Origin: Pseudomonas sp. MWU13-2100
GTDB taxonomy: Bacteria; Pseudomonadota; Gammaproteobacteria; Pseudomonadales; Pseudomonadaceae
Reading direction: 5' to 3'
Length of the DNA: 64,000 nucleotides
Assembly (NCBI RefSeq): GCF_023242365.1
Contig: NZ_JALLIX010000026.1
Coordinates: 33,593 to 97,592 of the forward strand
The notes under the pieces were generated by a model. The model made no database searches. It saw nothing but the letters and a program-made list of their open reading frames with translations, and was not told the origin of the DNA. Both the position numbers and the translations under genes were made by a program. This document shows, piece by piece, positions 50,979 through 58,709 of this stretch (position 1 is the stretch's first letter; every line of letters begins with the position of its first letter).

Positions 50979-51234
50979 GCGACCTTGGTAACCCAGGATG
51001 AGCAGGTTTGATCTTTATGGCGAGCTTGCCCCATAGGCCATTCAGTCAAGGCCGAACACGCTTCTTGTGGGAGCAGAGTTTGCTCGCGAAGAGGGCCTTG
51101 AGGCCGCTAAAAGCTTCGCGGCGGTGCGGCGATCCGACAAGCACCGCTCCCACGGCGCTTTCGAGATCCCATTTCCTTGACCGAATAGCCTATAGGGCAA
51201 ACCCGCTTGCCACAGGTATGGGGGGACGTACTGT
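50979..51234. repeat. intergenic region with a GTGGGAGC-type REPIN
   Basis: GTGGGAGCAGAGTTTGCTCGCGAAG (from 51067) faces ...GCACCGCTCCCAC (ending at 51153), giving a diverged REPIN of a second REP class. It fills the gap between the convergent Crp/Fnr and AraC genes. No gene is seen here. Confidence 0.78.
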
Positions 51235-52239
51235 TCAGCGCAACCCGTCGCGAAATTGCCCCGGCGTGATCCCGGTCCAGCGCTTGAACGCCCGGCTGAA
51301 GCTGCTGGTATCGGCAAAGCCGAGCAGATAGCTGACTTCGCTCAGTGAACACTGCGGGTCGCGCAGGTGCAGCAACGCGAGGTTCTCCCGACATTCGTTG
51401 AGCAGGGTGTCGTAGCGTGCACCTTCATCGGCCAGGTGCCGTTGCAGACTGCGCAGGCTCAGGTGCAGCGTCTGGGCGATGCGTTCCGCCGACGGCTCGC
51501 CTTCCGGCAACCGGGCCTCGATGGCCTCACGCACGCGCCGTTCCCAGGTCAGCGGCTTCAGTTGCGCCAGGGTTCGGTTGAGCACCGTCTCGTTGTGTTC
51601 GGCCAGTTCCGGGTTGGCGTCGTCCAGGTGGCTGTCGAAATCGCTACAGGCGAACTCCAGGCGGTCCTCCTCGGCGGCGAAGAACACCGGCGCGCGGAAC
51701 ACGGTGTGCCAGGGCGTCGGATCAGCCGGTTGCGGACGCCGCAGATGCACCGCCAGCGGTGCGTAATCACGGCCCAGGCGGTTTCGGCAGGTGCGCACAT
51801 AGATCGAGACGAAGGCATCGATGGCTTCGGGGGCCGGTGCCGGACCCTCCTTCGGCACTTGCAGGCGAAAGCGGTAGCGCTCGCCCTCGCGGCTGAATTC
51901 CAGTCCCAGGGCATCGCTGACCACCTGGTGATAGCGCACGATCCGCTCGAACACCTCGCGCAGGCTGCCGCTGGCCACCAGCGCATAGCCGAGGGCGTGG
52001 AAGGTGGTCGGGCTGACGAAGCGCGAGACCCGCAAGCCGATGGCCGGGTCGCCGCTGCTGGCCACGGCCAACTCCCACAGGCGGGTGGTGGCTGACAGCG
52101 GGTAGCGGGCGTTGGGGTCGTCCATCAGTTGCGGGTCGAGCCCGGCTTCGTGACACAGGGCGGCGCTGTCGAGGCCCAGGGCGTCGAGCTGCTTGCGCAG
52201 GGCGCGGGTCCAGCTGGAGAGCGAGGTCGGTTCAGGCAT
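51235..52239 (-). CDS. AraC-family regulator of the divergent desaturase
   Basis: The product has 334 residues. It has the 'arabinose-binding-like' N-terminal domain common to OruR/ArgR-like AraC proteins (LDALGLDSAALCHEAGLDPQLMDDP, TTFHALGYALVASGSLREVFERIVRYHQVVSDAL) and a C-terminal double HTH: PSAERIAQTLHLSLRSLQRHLADEGARYDTLLNE and SLSEVSYLLGFADTSSFSRAFKRWTGITPGQFR. The ATG at 52239 is the family start; the frame is open to 52455. It is divergent from the desaturase gene with 96 nt between them, so it probably controls that gene in response to an unknown lipid or fatty acid. Confidence 0.9.
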   Translation of the reverse strand: MPEPTSLSSWTRALRKQLDALGLDSAALCHEAGLDPQLMDDPNARYPLSATTRLWELAVASSGDPAIGLRVSRFVSPTTFHALGYALVASGSLREVFERIVRYHQVVSDALGLEFSREGERYRFRLQVPKEGPAPAPEAIDAFVSIYVRTCRNRLGRDYAPLAVHLRRPQPADPTPWHTVFRAPVFFAAEEDRLEFACSDFDSHLDDANPELAEHNETVLNRTLAQLKPLTWERRVREAIEARLPEGEPSAERIAQTLHLSLRSLQRHLADEGARYDTLLNECRENLALLHLRDPQCSLSEVSYLLGFADTSSFSRAFKRWTGITPGQFRDGLR

Positions 52240-52335
52240 GTTGGCGTATCCGGTCAACGGGTTGGCGTTCGCGGCTACGACCTCTGATGCTGCAACGGCG
52301 CAGGATACGAACATCAATAACCAGAGGATGGAATC

Positions 52336-53421
52336 ATGGACGGTGTTTGCGCAAGTCCCGAGCGCCTGAATGCTCAACAACGATCCGCGCGTATTCGTGA
52401 AACGGTCATGGCCCGGGGTGTCGAATTGCGCCGGCGCTACCCGCTGCTGAACCATCAGGACGCCCTGGGCGCGGGCATCCTGGCGTTTGCCCTGGCCGGC
52501 ATGATCGGCTCGGCGGTGCTTTATGTGGACGGCTATCTGGCCTGGTGGGGGTGTTTGTTACTGAATGCTTTTTTTGCCTCGCTGACCCACGAGCTGGAGC
52601 ACGACCTGATCCACAGCATGTATTTCCGTAAACAACGGCTGCCGCACAACCTGATGCTGGCGTTGGTCTGGCTGGCGCGGCCGAGCACCATCAACCCGTG
52701 GATCCGGCGCCATCTGCACCTCAATCATCACAAAGTCTCCGGCACCGAGGCGGACATGGAAGAGCGCGCCATTACCAATGGCGAGCCGTGGGGGATCGCC
52801 CGCCTGCTGATGGTCGGCGACAACGTGATGTCCTCGCTGATCCGCCTGCTGCGGGCCAAGACCTGGACCCACAAGTTCAGCATCCTCAAGCGCACGCTCA
52901 GGGTCTACGCGCCGCTGGCGCTGTTGCACTGGGGCGCGTGGTACGTGTTTCTCGGGTTTCACGCCGCCAATGGGATCGCCGGCCTGCTGGGTACGTCCAT
53001 CGACTGGTCGGTCCATACCCTGGCGGTGATGCAGGTGATCGATATCGCGGTGGTAGTGATCATCGGGCCGAATGTGCTGCGGACCTTCTGCCTGCATTTC
53101 GTCAGCTCGAACATGCACTACTACGGCGATCTCGAGGCCGGCAACGTGATTCAGCAGACCCAGGTGCTCAATCCCTGGTGGTTGTGGCCGTTGCAGGCGT
53201 TCTGCTTCAATTTCGGCAGCACCCACGGGATTCATCATTTCGTGGTCAAGGAACCGTTCTATATCCGCCAGATGACCGCGTCGGTGGCGCACAAGGTGAT
53301 GGCCGAGATGGGCGTGCGCTTCAATGACTTCGGAACGTTCGGGCGGGCCAACCGGTTTGTCCGGCTGGAGCAAGTTATTCACAATGGCCTGGGTCCATAT
53401 AGCCAATCGATTGAAAAATAA
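52336..53421 (+). CDS. membrane fatty acid desaturase-family protein
   Basis: The product has 361 residues. The three His boxes are HELEHDLIH, HLHLNHH and THGIHHF, of the fatty acid desaturase/alkane hydroxylase superfamily. Four membrane helices lie between them. It is not closely similar to the DesA-type protein at 41769. The ATG at 52336 is preceded by AGAGGA. An AraC regulator gene is divergent. The substrate is not evident; desaturases of this form act on fatty acids, sterols or carotenoids. Confidence 0.85.
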   Translation: MDGVCASPERLNAQQRSARIRETVMARGVELRRRYPLLNHQDALGAGILAFALAGMIGSAVLYVDGYLAWWGCLLLNAFFASLTHELEHDLIHSMYFRKQRLPHNLMLALVWLARPSTINPWIRRHLHLNHHKVSGTEADMEERAITNGEPWGIARLLMVGDNVMSSLIRLLRAKTWTHKFSILKRTLRVYAPLALLHWGAWYVFLGFHAANGIAGLLGTSIDWSVHTLAVMQVIDIAVVVIIGPNVLRTFCLHFVSSNMHYYGDLEAGNVIQQTQVLNPWWLWPLQAFCFNFGSTHGIHHFVVKEPFYIRQMTASVAHKVMAEMGVRFNDFGTFGRANRFVRLEQVIHNGLGPYSQSIEK

Positions 53422-53534
53422 CTGCTGCTCCGGTTGGACAGTTCTTGTAAGTCCAACCATGCTGGGAGTCGTGAGTTTCAGGAGGAACTCACTTTCATTG
53501 GAAGAGCGTATTAACGACATAAGGAGAACGCACC

Positions 53535-53858
53535 ATGTCGAGCATTAATGGAACTTATGTAAGCTATAATTCGGACGCCAAACTGGTGGTCACCGATGGC
53601 AACGACTCGAACGGCTCGTTCAGCGGGCAGATCACCCAGGCCGGCGTGAACTACAACGTGACCGGCCACTACCACTTCCAGAACAGCACCGGCCAGCCTA
53701 CGATCATCGCCTTCACCGGCTACAACGATGGTCACGGCTATGTCACCTTCGCCGCCTTCTCCCCTGACCACAACTACGGGAAGCTGAGAGCCAGCGGTTC
53801 ACGCACCACCTTTGACGGCCAAGTGGTCGGTCTGGGTGGCGAGTTCGTCAAACAGTAA
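53535..53858 (+). CDS. small beta-rich protein, possibly avidin-like fold
   Basis: The product has 107 residues, no signal peptide and no Cys. It is dominated by short beta strands. Its start INGTYVSYNSDAKLVVTDG and VNYNVTGHYHFQNSTGQPTIIAFTGYND resemble in spacing the strands GTW...FIVTAG and YVLTGRYDS...ALGWTVAWKN of streptavidin. The Trp residues that contact biotin are absent, so biotin binding is doubtful. AAGGAGAACG precedes the ATG. It stands alone, 113 nt after the desaturase gene, and a large hairpin follows it. Without a search I rate the fold as a guess. Confidence 0.6.
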   Translation: MSSINGTYVSYNSDAKLVVTDGNDSNGSFSGQITQAGVNYNVTGHYHFQNSTGQPTIIAFTGYNDGHGYVTFAAFSPDHNYGKLRASGSRTTFDGQVVGLGGEFVKQ

Positions 53859-53873
53859 TAAAGGCCACACACG

Positions 53874-53939
53874 ATACTGCCAGGCCAACAACCGAATGAG
53901 TGGACGTCTCCACTCATTCTCCTGAGGCCCTGGCAGTAT
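53874..53939. terminator. large two-stem hairpin
   Basis: An outer 11-bp stem, ATACTGCCAGG/CCTGGCAGTAT (53874-53884 with 53929-53939), encloses an inner 11-bp stem, GAATGAGTGGA/TCCACTCATTC (53894-53904 with 53909-53919). TTTTGTTGTT follows. It can end transcription of the small protein gene and would form a stable cruciform. Confidence 0.75.
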
Positions 53940-54235
53940 GTTTTGTTGTTCTCGTTAATAATAAAAAAACTGTTAATTGTGTTTAAACTGTTCATCTTCC
54001 TGTCATTCAGAACCGTCCTTTTGTTTCTTGGTTATCCATGCGGTCGTCGACGTGGCGATAGTTGCTGGGTGCTCGAAACCGGTGATCAGGTGGGCGGGGC
54101 AAGCCCGCTCGCCACAGGGTGGTGATTGGTTTATATTTCTTTATGATCTTAATAAATAGCTTCTTATTCCTTAACGAATATAAATCTCCTCCCTATACTC
54201 GACCAGGAACGCAAACGCTGGAGGAGGTGTACCCC
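53940..54235. other. A+T-rich region upstream of the hydrolase, with a half REPIN
   Basis: No gene is supported. A single REP (GGGCGGGGCAAGCCCGCTCGCCAC, 54092-54115) is followed by a strongly A+T-rich stretch (54125-54190). That stretch contains TTATTCC (54164-54170) and GAATATAA, an imperfect inverted repeat. Its composition resembles the region before oscA and that before the MetQ-type gene. It probably holds the promoter of the hydrolase-activator pair. Confidence 0.5.
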
Positions 54236-54817
54236 ATGCGCAACGAGTCGATTCGTTATCTGATCGTGCCGGGCTGGCAAGGATCGCCAGAAGATCATTG
54301 GCAAACCCACTGGCAGAACAGCCTGCCCAACAGTGCGCGAGTAGAGCAGGCCGACTGGTTGACGCCGCGCCGCGAAGACTGGGTGGCGGCCCTGGCCGAA
54401 GCCATTGCCGCGGACGATACGCCGGTGATCCTGATCGCCCACAGCCTGGGTTGCATCACGGTCGCCCACTGGGCGCAGACGGCGCCGTTGCACCTGTTGC
54501 GCCAGGTCCGTGGTGCGTTGCTGGTGGCTCCGGCCGATGTCGAGCGTCCCGCCTGCGCCCCGGCGTTGCGTAACTTTGCTCCGATTCCGCGCGACCTGCT
54601 GCCGTTCCCGAGCCAGATCGTCGCCTCCGACAACGACGCCGCCGTCAGTGCCCCGCGGACCCTGGAACTGGCCCGCGACTGGGGTGCGCAAGCGAGCATC
54701 CTCAGCGGTGCCGGGCATATCAATGTGAAGTCCGGTCATCAGCGCTGGGAACAGGGCTTTGCCTACCTGTACCGCCTGCAGACCCGAATGGAACAGCATT
54801 CGCTGCGTCGCGCCTGA
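54236..54817 (+). CDS. RBBP9/YdeN-family alpha/beta hydrolase
   Basis: The product has 193 residues. The family pattern is YLIVPGWQGSPEDHWQTHWQ, nucleophile Ser in LIAHSLGCITVAHWA, catalytic Asp near IVASDNDAAVS and His in SGAGHINVKSGHQRWEQG. This gives a complete Ser-His-Asp triad. It is a cytoplasmic serine hydrolase of unknown substrate. A strong GGAGGAGGT site precedes the ATG. The sigma-54 activator gene follows 58 nt later, and sulfur-related genes surround it, so a role in sulfur-compound use is possible but unproven. Confidence 0.9.
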   Translation: MRNESIRYLIVPGWQGSPEDHWQTHWQNSLPNSARVEQADWLTPRREDWVAALAEAIAADDTPVILIAHSLGCITVAHWAQTAPLHLLRQVRGALLVAPADVERPACAPALRNFAPIPRDLLPFPSQIVASDNDAAVSAPRTLELARDWGAQASILSGAGHINVKSGHQRWEQGFAYLYRLQTRMEQHSLRRA

Positions 54818-54875
54818 GTTCTTTCTTTTGCTTGAGCGTCCCCCGCTGGTTGGCGGATTGGGGCGGGAGGCGGCC

Positions 54876-55781
54876 ATGAGCCTGTATGAAACCTTCGGTC
54901 AGCCGCTGCTGACCTTTCCCGATTCGGAAAAGAGCCCGCTGAGCATTCGCGCCAAGGCGCTGGTGTTCGTCGATCCGCGTTCACGGCAACTGCGTGCAGA
55001 ACTCGAGACGCTGGCACCCAAGTCGGTGCCGGTGTTGATCCGTGGCGAGACCGGCACCGGCAAGGAGTTGCTCGCCCGGCATATCCACCGTGCCAGCGAC
55101 CGCGCCGGGTTGTTCGTTTCGGTGAACTGCGGTGCCATCAGCCCGACCTATGCCGATGCCGAGCTGTTCGGTTATGCCGCGGGGGCCCACAGCGGTTCGG
55201 CCAGCAGCCGTGCCGGTTGGTTCGGCTCGGCCAACGGCGGCACCTTGTACCTGGACGAGATTGGCGACCTGCCGCTGCCGATCCAGGTGAAGTTGCTCGC
55301 CGCCCTGGAGAATCACGAGGTCACCCGGGTCGGCGCGCCGCAACCGAGTCCGGTGGATGTGCGCCTGGTGGCGGCTACCAGCATCGACCTGGCCCAGGCG
55401 GTGGCGGCGGGGAAATTCCATGAGCGGTTGTATCACTACCTCAGCGAAGGTCGGCTGGAGCTACCGGCGTTGCGCGAGCGGGTCGGCGATATCCTGCCCC
55501 TGGCCGAGTATTTTCTCGGCATTTACAGCCAGCGTCTGAGCCTGTCGGTTCCGCTGATCAGCGGCACCGCGCAGAGCGCATTGGAGCGGCATGCCTGGCC
55601 GGGCAATACCCGGGAGCTGGAGAACGTCATCCACTTCGCGCTGCTGGTCAGCAGCGGCGATGAAATCCTGCCGGAGCATCTGAATTTGCCGGCGCCGCTG
55701 CTCCTGATCGAGCAATTTATCGGCCGCAGTTGCGCCGAGGAGCTGGCTCAGCTGAAACGCCTTTTGGACAGCGCGGTATGA
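54876..55781 (+). CDS. sigma-54-interacting AAA+ activator without DNA-binding domain
   Basis: The product has 301 residues. The AAA+ core is intact in Walker A GETGTGKE (57-64), Walker B GTLYLDEIGD (122-131) and the Arg-finger region, and ends with WPGNTRELENVIHFALLV. Two features are odd. The sigma-54-contacting loop, normally GAFTGA, reads GAHSGS (103-108). The C-terminal Fis-type HTH that usually follows is missing; after DEILPEHLNLP only about 30 residues remain. There is also no N-terminal sensor domain. It resembles SfnR-like short activators of sulfur-source genes in its core. It may act together with another activator or on sigma-54 from solution. It is operonic with the hydrolase. 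Confidence 0.8.
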   Translation: MSLYETFGQPLLTFPDSEKSPLSIRAKALVFVDPRSRQLRAELETLAPKSVPVLIRGETGTGKELLARHIHRASDRAGLFVSVNCGAISPTYADAELFGYAAGAHSGSASSRAGWFGSANGGTLYLDEIGDLPLPIQVKLLAALENHEVTRVGAPQPSPVDVRLVAATSIDLAQAVAAGKFHERLYHYLSEGRLELPALRERVGDILPLAEYFLGIYSQRLSLSVPLISGTAQSALERHAWPGNTRELENVIHFALLVSSGDEILPEHLNLPAPLLLIEQFIGRSCAEELAQLKRLLDSAV

Positions 55782-56030
55782 GGCCCGCTTGCGTGAGTAG
55801 GGCGAAGATTTTATGGGAGTAGGGTCCAGACCCGGAGGGCGTAGGGTCCAGCTCTATTGGAGTCGGGAGCGGATCCTGTGGGAGCGGAGCTTGCCCGCGA
55901 AGAACGATAACGCGGTGCGCCTGAGGCTCCGCGTCGTCTCGTTCGCGGGCAAGCACCGCTCCCACACAAGCACCGCCCCCACAAGGCGGTATTGCGTCAA
56001 TGCTGTATGAACAAAATGGAATATGAAGAT
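55782..56030. repeat. intergenic region with a GTGGGAGC-type REPIN
   Basis: GTGGGAGCGGAGCTTGCCCGCGAAG (from 55878) and its mirror TTCGCGGGCAAGCACCGCTCCCAC (ending 55965) form a complete REPIN of 88 nt. It is followed by a further short REP-like piece (CAAGCACCGCCCCCAC). The string GTAGGGTCCAG occurs twice just before. No gene is seen. Confidence 0.85.
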
Positions 56031-56116
56031 GAATAAAAGATATTGTTCTGGAATAAAAAATATCGGTATCTTCTGCTCCATACCAGCGATATCACTTTGC
56101 TGGCACCTCTCTTTCA
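56031..56116 (+). promoter_or_regulatory. tandem activator sites and sigma-54-like promoter of the MetQ-type gene
   Basis: GAATAAAAGATATTG (56031-56045) is repeated as GAATAAAAAATATCG (56051-56065) exactly 20 bp later, two helical turns, which suits side-by-side binding of an activator. About 35 bp downstream, TGGCAC-N5-TTTCA (56101-56116) matches the sigma-54 consensus TGGCAC-N5-TTGCA except for one base in the -12 element. The expected start is about 35 nt before the ATG. Confidence 0.5.
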
Positions 56117-56160
56117 AGGCTGTCGTCGATGGCGACCGTGATTCTCGATAAGGACACTGC

Positions 56161-56943
56161 ATGAAAAAGGTTCTGTTGTTTACCGCATTGGCGGCCGCTC
56201 TGACGGCAGGTCTGGCCCAGGCCGGCGAGAAACTGGTCGTGGCCGCAACGCCGGTCCCCCACGCCGAGATCCTCGAACTGATCAAGCCGACCTTGGCCAA
56301 AGAAGGCGTGGACCTGGAAATCAAGGTGTTCACCGATTACGTGCAACCCAACACCCAGGTTGCCGAAAAACATCTGGACGCCAACTACTTCCAGACCAAG
56401 CCGTACCTGGATGGCTTCAATAAAGGCAAGGGTACCAACCTGGTCACCGTGATCGGCGTGCATGTCGAACCTTTCGGCGGTTACTCGAAGAAAGTCAAAA
56501 GCCTGGCTGAGCTGAAAGACGGCGCCACCGTGGCGATCCCGAACGAAGGCAGCAACAGCGGCCGTGCCCTGCTGCTCCTGCAGAAAGCCGGTCTGATTAC
56601 CCTGAAAGACCCGACCAACGCCCTGTCGACCCCGAAAGACATCGTCAAGAACGACAAGCACCTGAAGTTCAAGGAACTGGAATCGGCTCTGCTGCCACGG
56701 GTCCTGGACCAGGTCGATCTGGACATGATCAACACCAACTACGCGCTGGAGGCGGGCCTGAACCCGGCTAAAGACGCGCTGCTGATCGAAGGTGCAGATT
56801 CACCTTATGTAAACTTCCTGGTGGCTCGTCCGGACAACAAGGACAGCGACGCGATCCAGAAACTGGCCAAGGCCCTGACCAGCCCGGAAGTGAAAGCTTT
56901 CATCGCCCAGAAGTACAAAGGCGCGGTACTGCCGGCGTTCTGA
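56161..56943 (+). CDS. MetQ/NlpA-family ABC substrate-binding protein
   Basis: The product has 260 residues. The signal peptide ends AQAGEKLVV (AxA cleavage, no lipobox Cys, so it should be soluble in the periplasm). The NlpA/MetQ family shows KLVVAATPVPHAEIL, YVQPNTQVAEKHLDANYFQTKPYLDGF, GATVAIPNEGSNSGRALLLLQKAGLI and NTNYALEAGLNP. MetQ binds D/L-methionine for the MetNI importer. No metN or metI gene is adjacent, so it uses a transporter encoded elsewhere or another sulfur substrate. A strong terminator follows. Confidence 0.9.
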   Translation: MKKVLLFTALAAALTAGLAQAGEKLVVAATPVPHAEILELIKPTLAKEGVDLEIKVFTDYVQPNTQVAEKHLDANYFQTKPYLDGFNKGKGTNLVTVIGVHVEPFGGYSKKVKSLAELKDGATVAIPNEGSNSGRALLLLQKAGLITLKDPTNALSTPKDIVKNDKHLKFKELESALLPRVLDQVDLDMINTNYALEAGLNPAKDALLIEGADSPYVNFLVARPDNKDSDAIQKLAKALTSPEVKAFIAQKYKGAVLPAF

Positions 56944-56969
56944 TTCGCGAATAAGCCCGTCAAGGTTTG

Positions 56970-57003
56970 AACGCCGACGAGTAACCAGCGTCGGCGTTTT
57001 TTA
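56970..57003 (+). terminator. rho-independent terminator of the MetQ-type gene
   Basis: A perfect 10-bp stem AACGCCGACG/CGTCGGCGTT with a 9-nt loop is followed by a run of T residues, 26 nt after the stop codon. Confidence 0.92.
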
Positions 57004-57036
57004 TTGCCCGGATCTTGGCGGGGGGAATGATCCCTT

Positions 57037-57182
57037 GTGGCGAGTGGGCTTGTCGGAGCGCCGCATCGCCCCGTTGGGGCGCGAAGCGGCCCTAAAACCG
57101 GCGGGCTCGGTGTCTCAGGACGACCAGGGCTGCCGGTTTTGCGGCTGCTGCGCAGTCGAACGCGGGCAAGCCCGCTCGCCAC
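57037..57182. repeat. REPIN
   Basis: GTGGCGAGTGGGCTTG at the left and CGCGGGCAAGCCCGCTCGCCAC at the right enclose about 110 nt with a further internal stem. The left arm is partly decayed. Its right arm overlaps the 3' end of the small minus-strand gene. Confidence 0.85.
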
Positions 57183-57300
57183 ATTGAGTCCAGGGTGTCG
57201 CTACGCCTTGTGGTGGCACCTTCACCGCGCGCCGCAGCGCCATCAACAGTTTCACAATATCCTGGGGATCGAGCTTTTCCGGCGCATTGACCTGGGCCAT
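57115..57300 (-). CDS. small hypothetical protein ending inside a REPIN
   Basis: The product has 61 residues: MAQVNAPEKLDPQDIVKLLMALRR followed by AVKVPPQGVATPW and a Ser/Pro/Gln-rich tail. AAGGA stands 8 nt before the ATG at 57300. The first 40 residues look like a real small helical protein. The tail is encoded by REPIN sequence, so the repeat probably inserted into or next to the original end of the gene. No family is recognised. Confidence 0.5.
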   Translation of the reverse strand: MAQVNAPEKLDPQDIVKLLMALRRAVKVPPQGVATPWTQCGERACPRSTAQQPQNRQPWSS

Positions 57301-57437
57301 GGGTGCTTTCCTTGTAATGGGCTGGCCGTTGAGTCCGGCCATTGGCGTCCGTGTTTGGAGCCCCCTTGGGTAAAAAAGATCCGTCCTGCAACCTGATCAA
57401 GGTAGTCGCCTACCCACCATCCGGCAAATCCCGGCGG

Positions 57438-58598
57438 TCAATCCGGCCAGTTCCAGGCCGGCTCATCGAGTATGTCCTGGCCGACAACCCCGGTCTGCCC
57501 GAGGATTTTCTCCAGGACGATGGAGTTGCACGCCGGGTCCTGTTGCAATGCCGCGATCAGGCGGCTGGCATGGGACACCACCCACACCTGGCATTGTTCC
57601 GAAGCCTGCACGATCAGACGCGCCAAGGCCGGCAGCAGGTCCGGGTGGAGGCTGGTTTCCGGTTCGTTCAGCACCATCAGGGTCGGCGGCCGGGGAGTCA
57701 GCAGGGCCGCGACCAACAGCAGATAACGCAAGGTCCCGTCCGACAGCTCAGCAGCCGACAGCGGTCGCAGCAGGCCCTCCTGATAAAACTCGATGGCAAA
57801 GCGCGAGCCCTGCAACGGCACGATCTCCAGCCGTGAGCCAGGAAAGGCATCGCTGATGGCCGCATGCAGGGCTTGGGCATCGCCGACTTCGATAATGGTC
57901 CGCAACGCCGCCGCAAGGTCGCGACCGTCGTGATGCAACACTGGCGTGCGCGTTCCCAACTGGGGTTGACGGACGGGCGCCTCGGTGTCGCTGCGAAAGT
58001 GATCATAAAAACGCCAACCGCGAATGCTCTCGCGCAGTAACAGCACTTCCGGCGAGCCGCGCAAATTGCCGACCTGATCGAACAGGCTGTCGAAGCTTGG
58101 CGTGTGTTGCGCCAGCACCTCCCAGCCACGCCCTTCGCGGGCCTTGACCATGGGCCCCGAGCGACCCACCAGCAGGCTGGCCGGGCGATACAGGGGGCCG
58201 GCCCAGATGCATTCGCGCTTGATCTCCGGGTCCAGGGAAAAATACGAGCTGCTGGGCTCCGGCAAGCCGAGGGAGATCGCGTAACTGAAGTTTTCACCGG
58301 CAAACCCCAGGCGCAGACGCTTGGCCTTTGGGCGCGGTCCGCCTTCGATGGCCACTTCGCCGTTGCGCATGCGGCGGCTGAGGGTGTGCGGTCCGGCCCA
58401 GAAGGTCGAATCCAGCCCGCCTTCGCGCGCCAGCGCGTTGACCACCCCGCCCTGGGCGGTTTCCGCCAGCAGGCGCAGGGCGCGATAGAGATTGGATTTG
58501 CCGCTGCCATTGGGCCCGGTGATCAGGTTCAGCCGACCCAGGGGCACCACCAGTTTGTTGATCGAGCGGTAGTTGGCGACCGCCAGGGTCTTGAGCAT
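57438..58598 (-). CDS. AAA-family ATPase (SMC/RecF-like)
   Basis: The product has 386 residues. Walker A is GPNGSGKSN near residue 28 (MLKTLAVANYRSINKLVVPLGRLNLITGPNGSGKSN), the signature is LSDGTLRYLLLVAALL, and Walker B is LMVLNEPETSLHPDLLPALARLI, followed by switch His in VVSHASRL. Together these give the AAA_21/RecF-like layout of single-chain ATPases. Such proteins act in DNA repair, plasmid or phage defence, or have no known role. No nuclease partner is adjacent, so defence is not supported here. It is divergent from the triABC operon. Confidence 0.88.
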   Translation of the reverse strand: MLKTLAVANYRSINKLVVPLGRLNLITGPNGSGKSNLYRALRLLAETAQGGVVNALAREGGLDSTFWAGPHTLSRRMRNGEVAIEGGPRPKAKRLRLGFAGENFSYAISLGLPEPSSSYFSLDPEIKRECIWAGPLYRPASLLVGRSGPMVKAREGRGWEVLAQHTPSFDSLFDQVGNLRGSPEVLLLRESIRGWRFYDHFRSDTEAPVRQPQLGTRTPVLHHDGRDLAAALRTIIEVGDAQALHAAISDAFPGSRLEIVPLQGSRFAIEFYQEGLLRPLSAAELSDGTLRYLLLVAALLTPRPPTLMVLNEPETSLHPDLLPALARLIVQASEQCQVWVVSHASRLIAALQQDPACNSIVLEKILGQTGVVGQDILDEPAWNWPD

Positions 58599-58709
58599 GA
58601 AGAACGTCCTGCGGGGTGAGTCGAATCGTTGATAGGCGCGGAAGGAACCCTGTTCTACGCTAACAGTCGTAACCGCACTGGCGAAACTGTATTACGCAAA
58701 GGAGCGTGC

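Noticed and set aside
57438..58598. AAA ATPase as part of a defence system
   Set aside because: No partner nuclease, methylase or toxin is adjacent; the neighbours are a small unknown gene and the triABC pump. A lone SMC-like ATPase is not enough.
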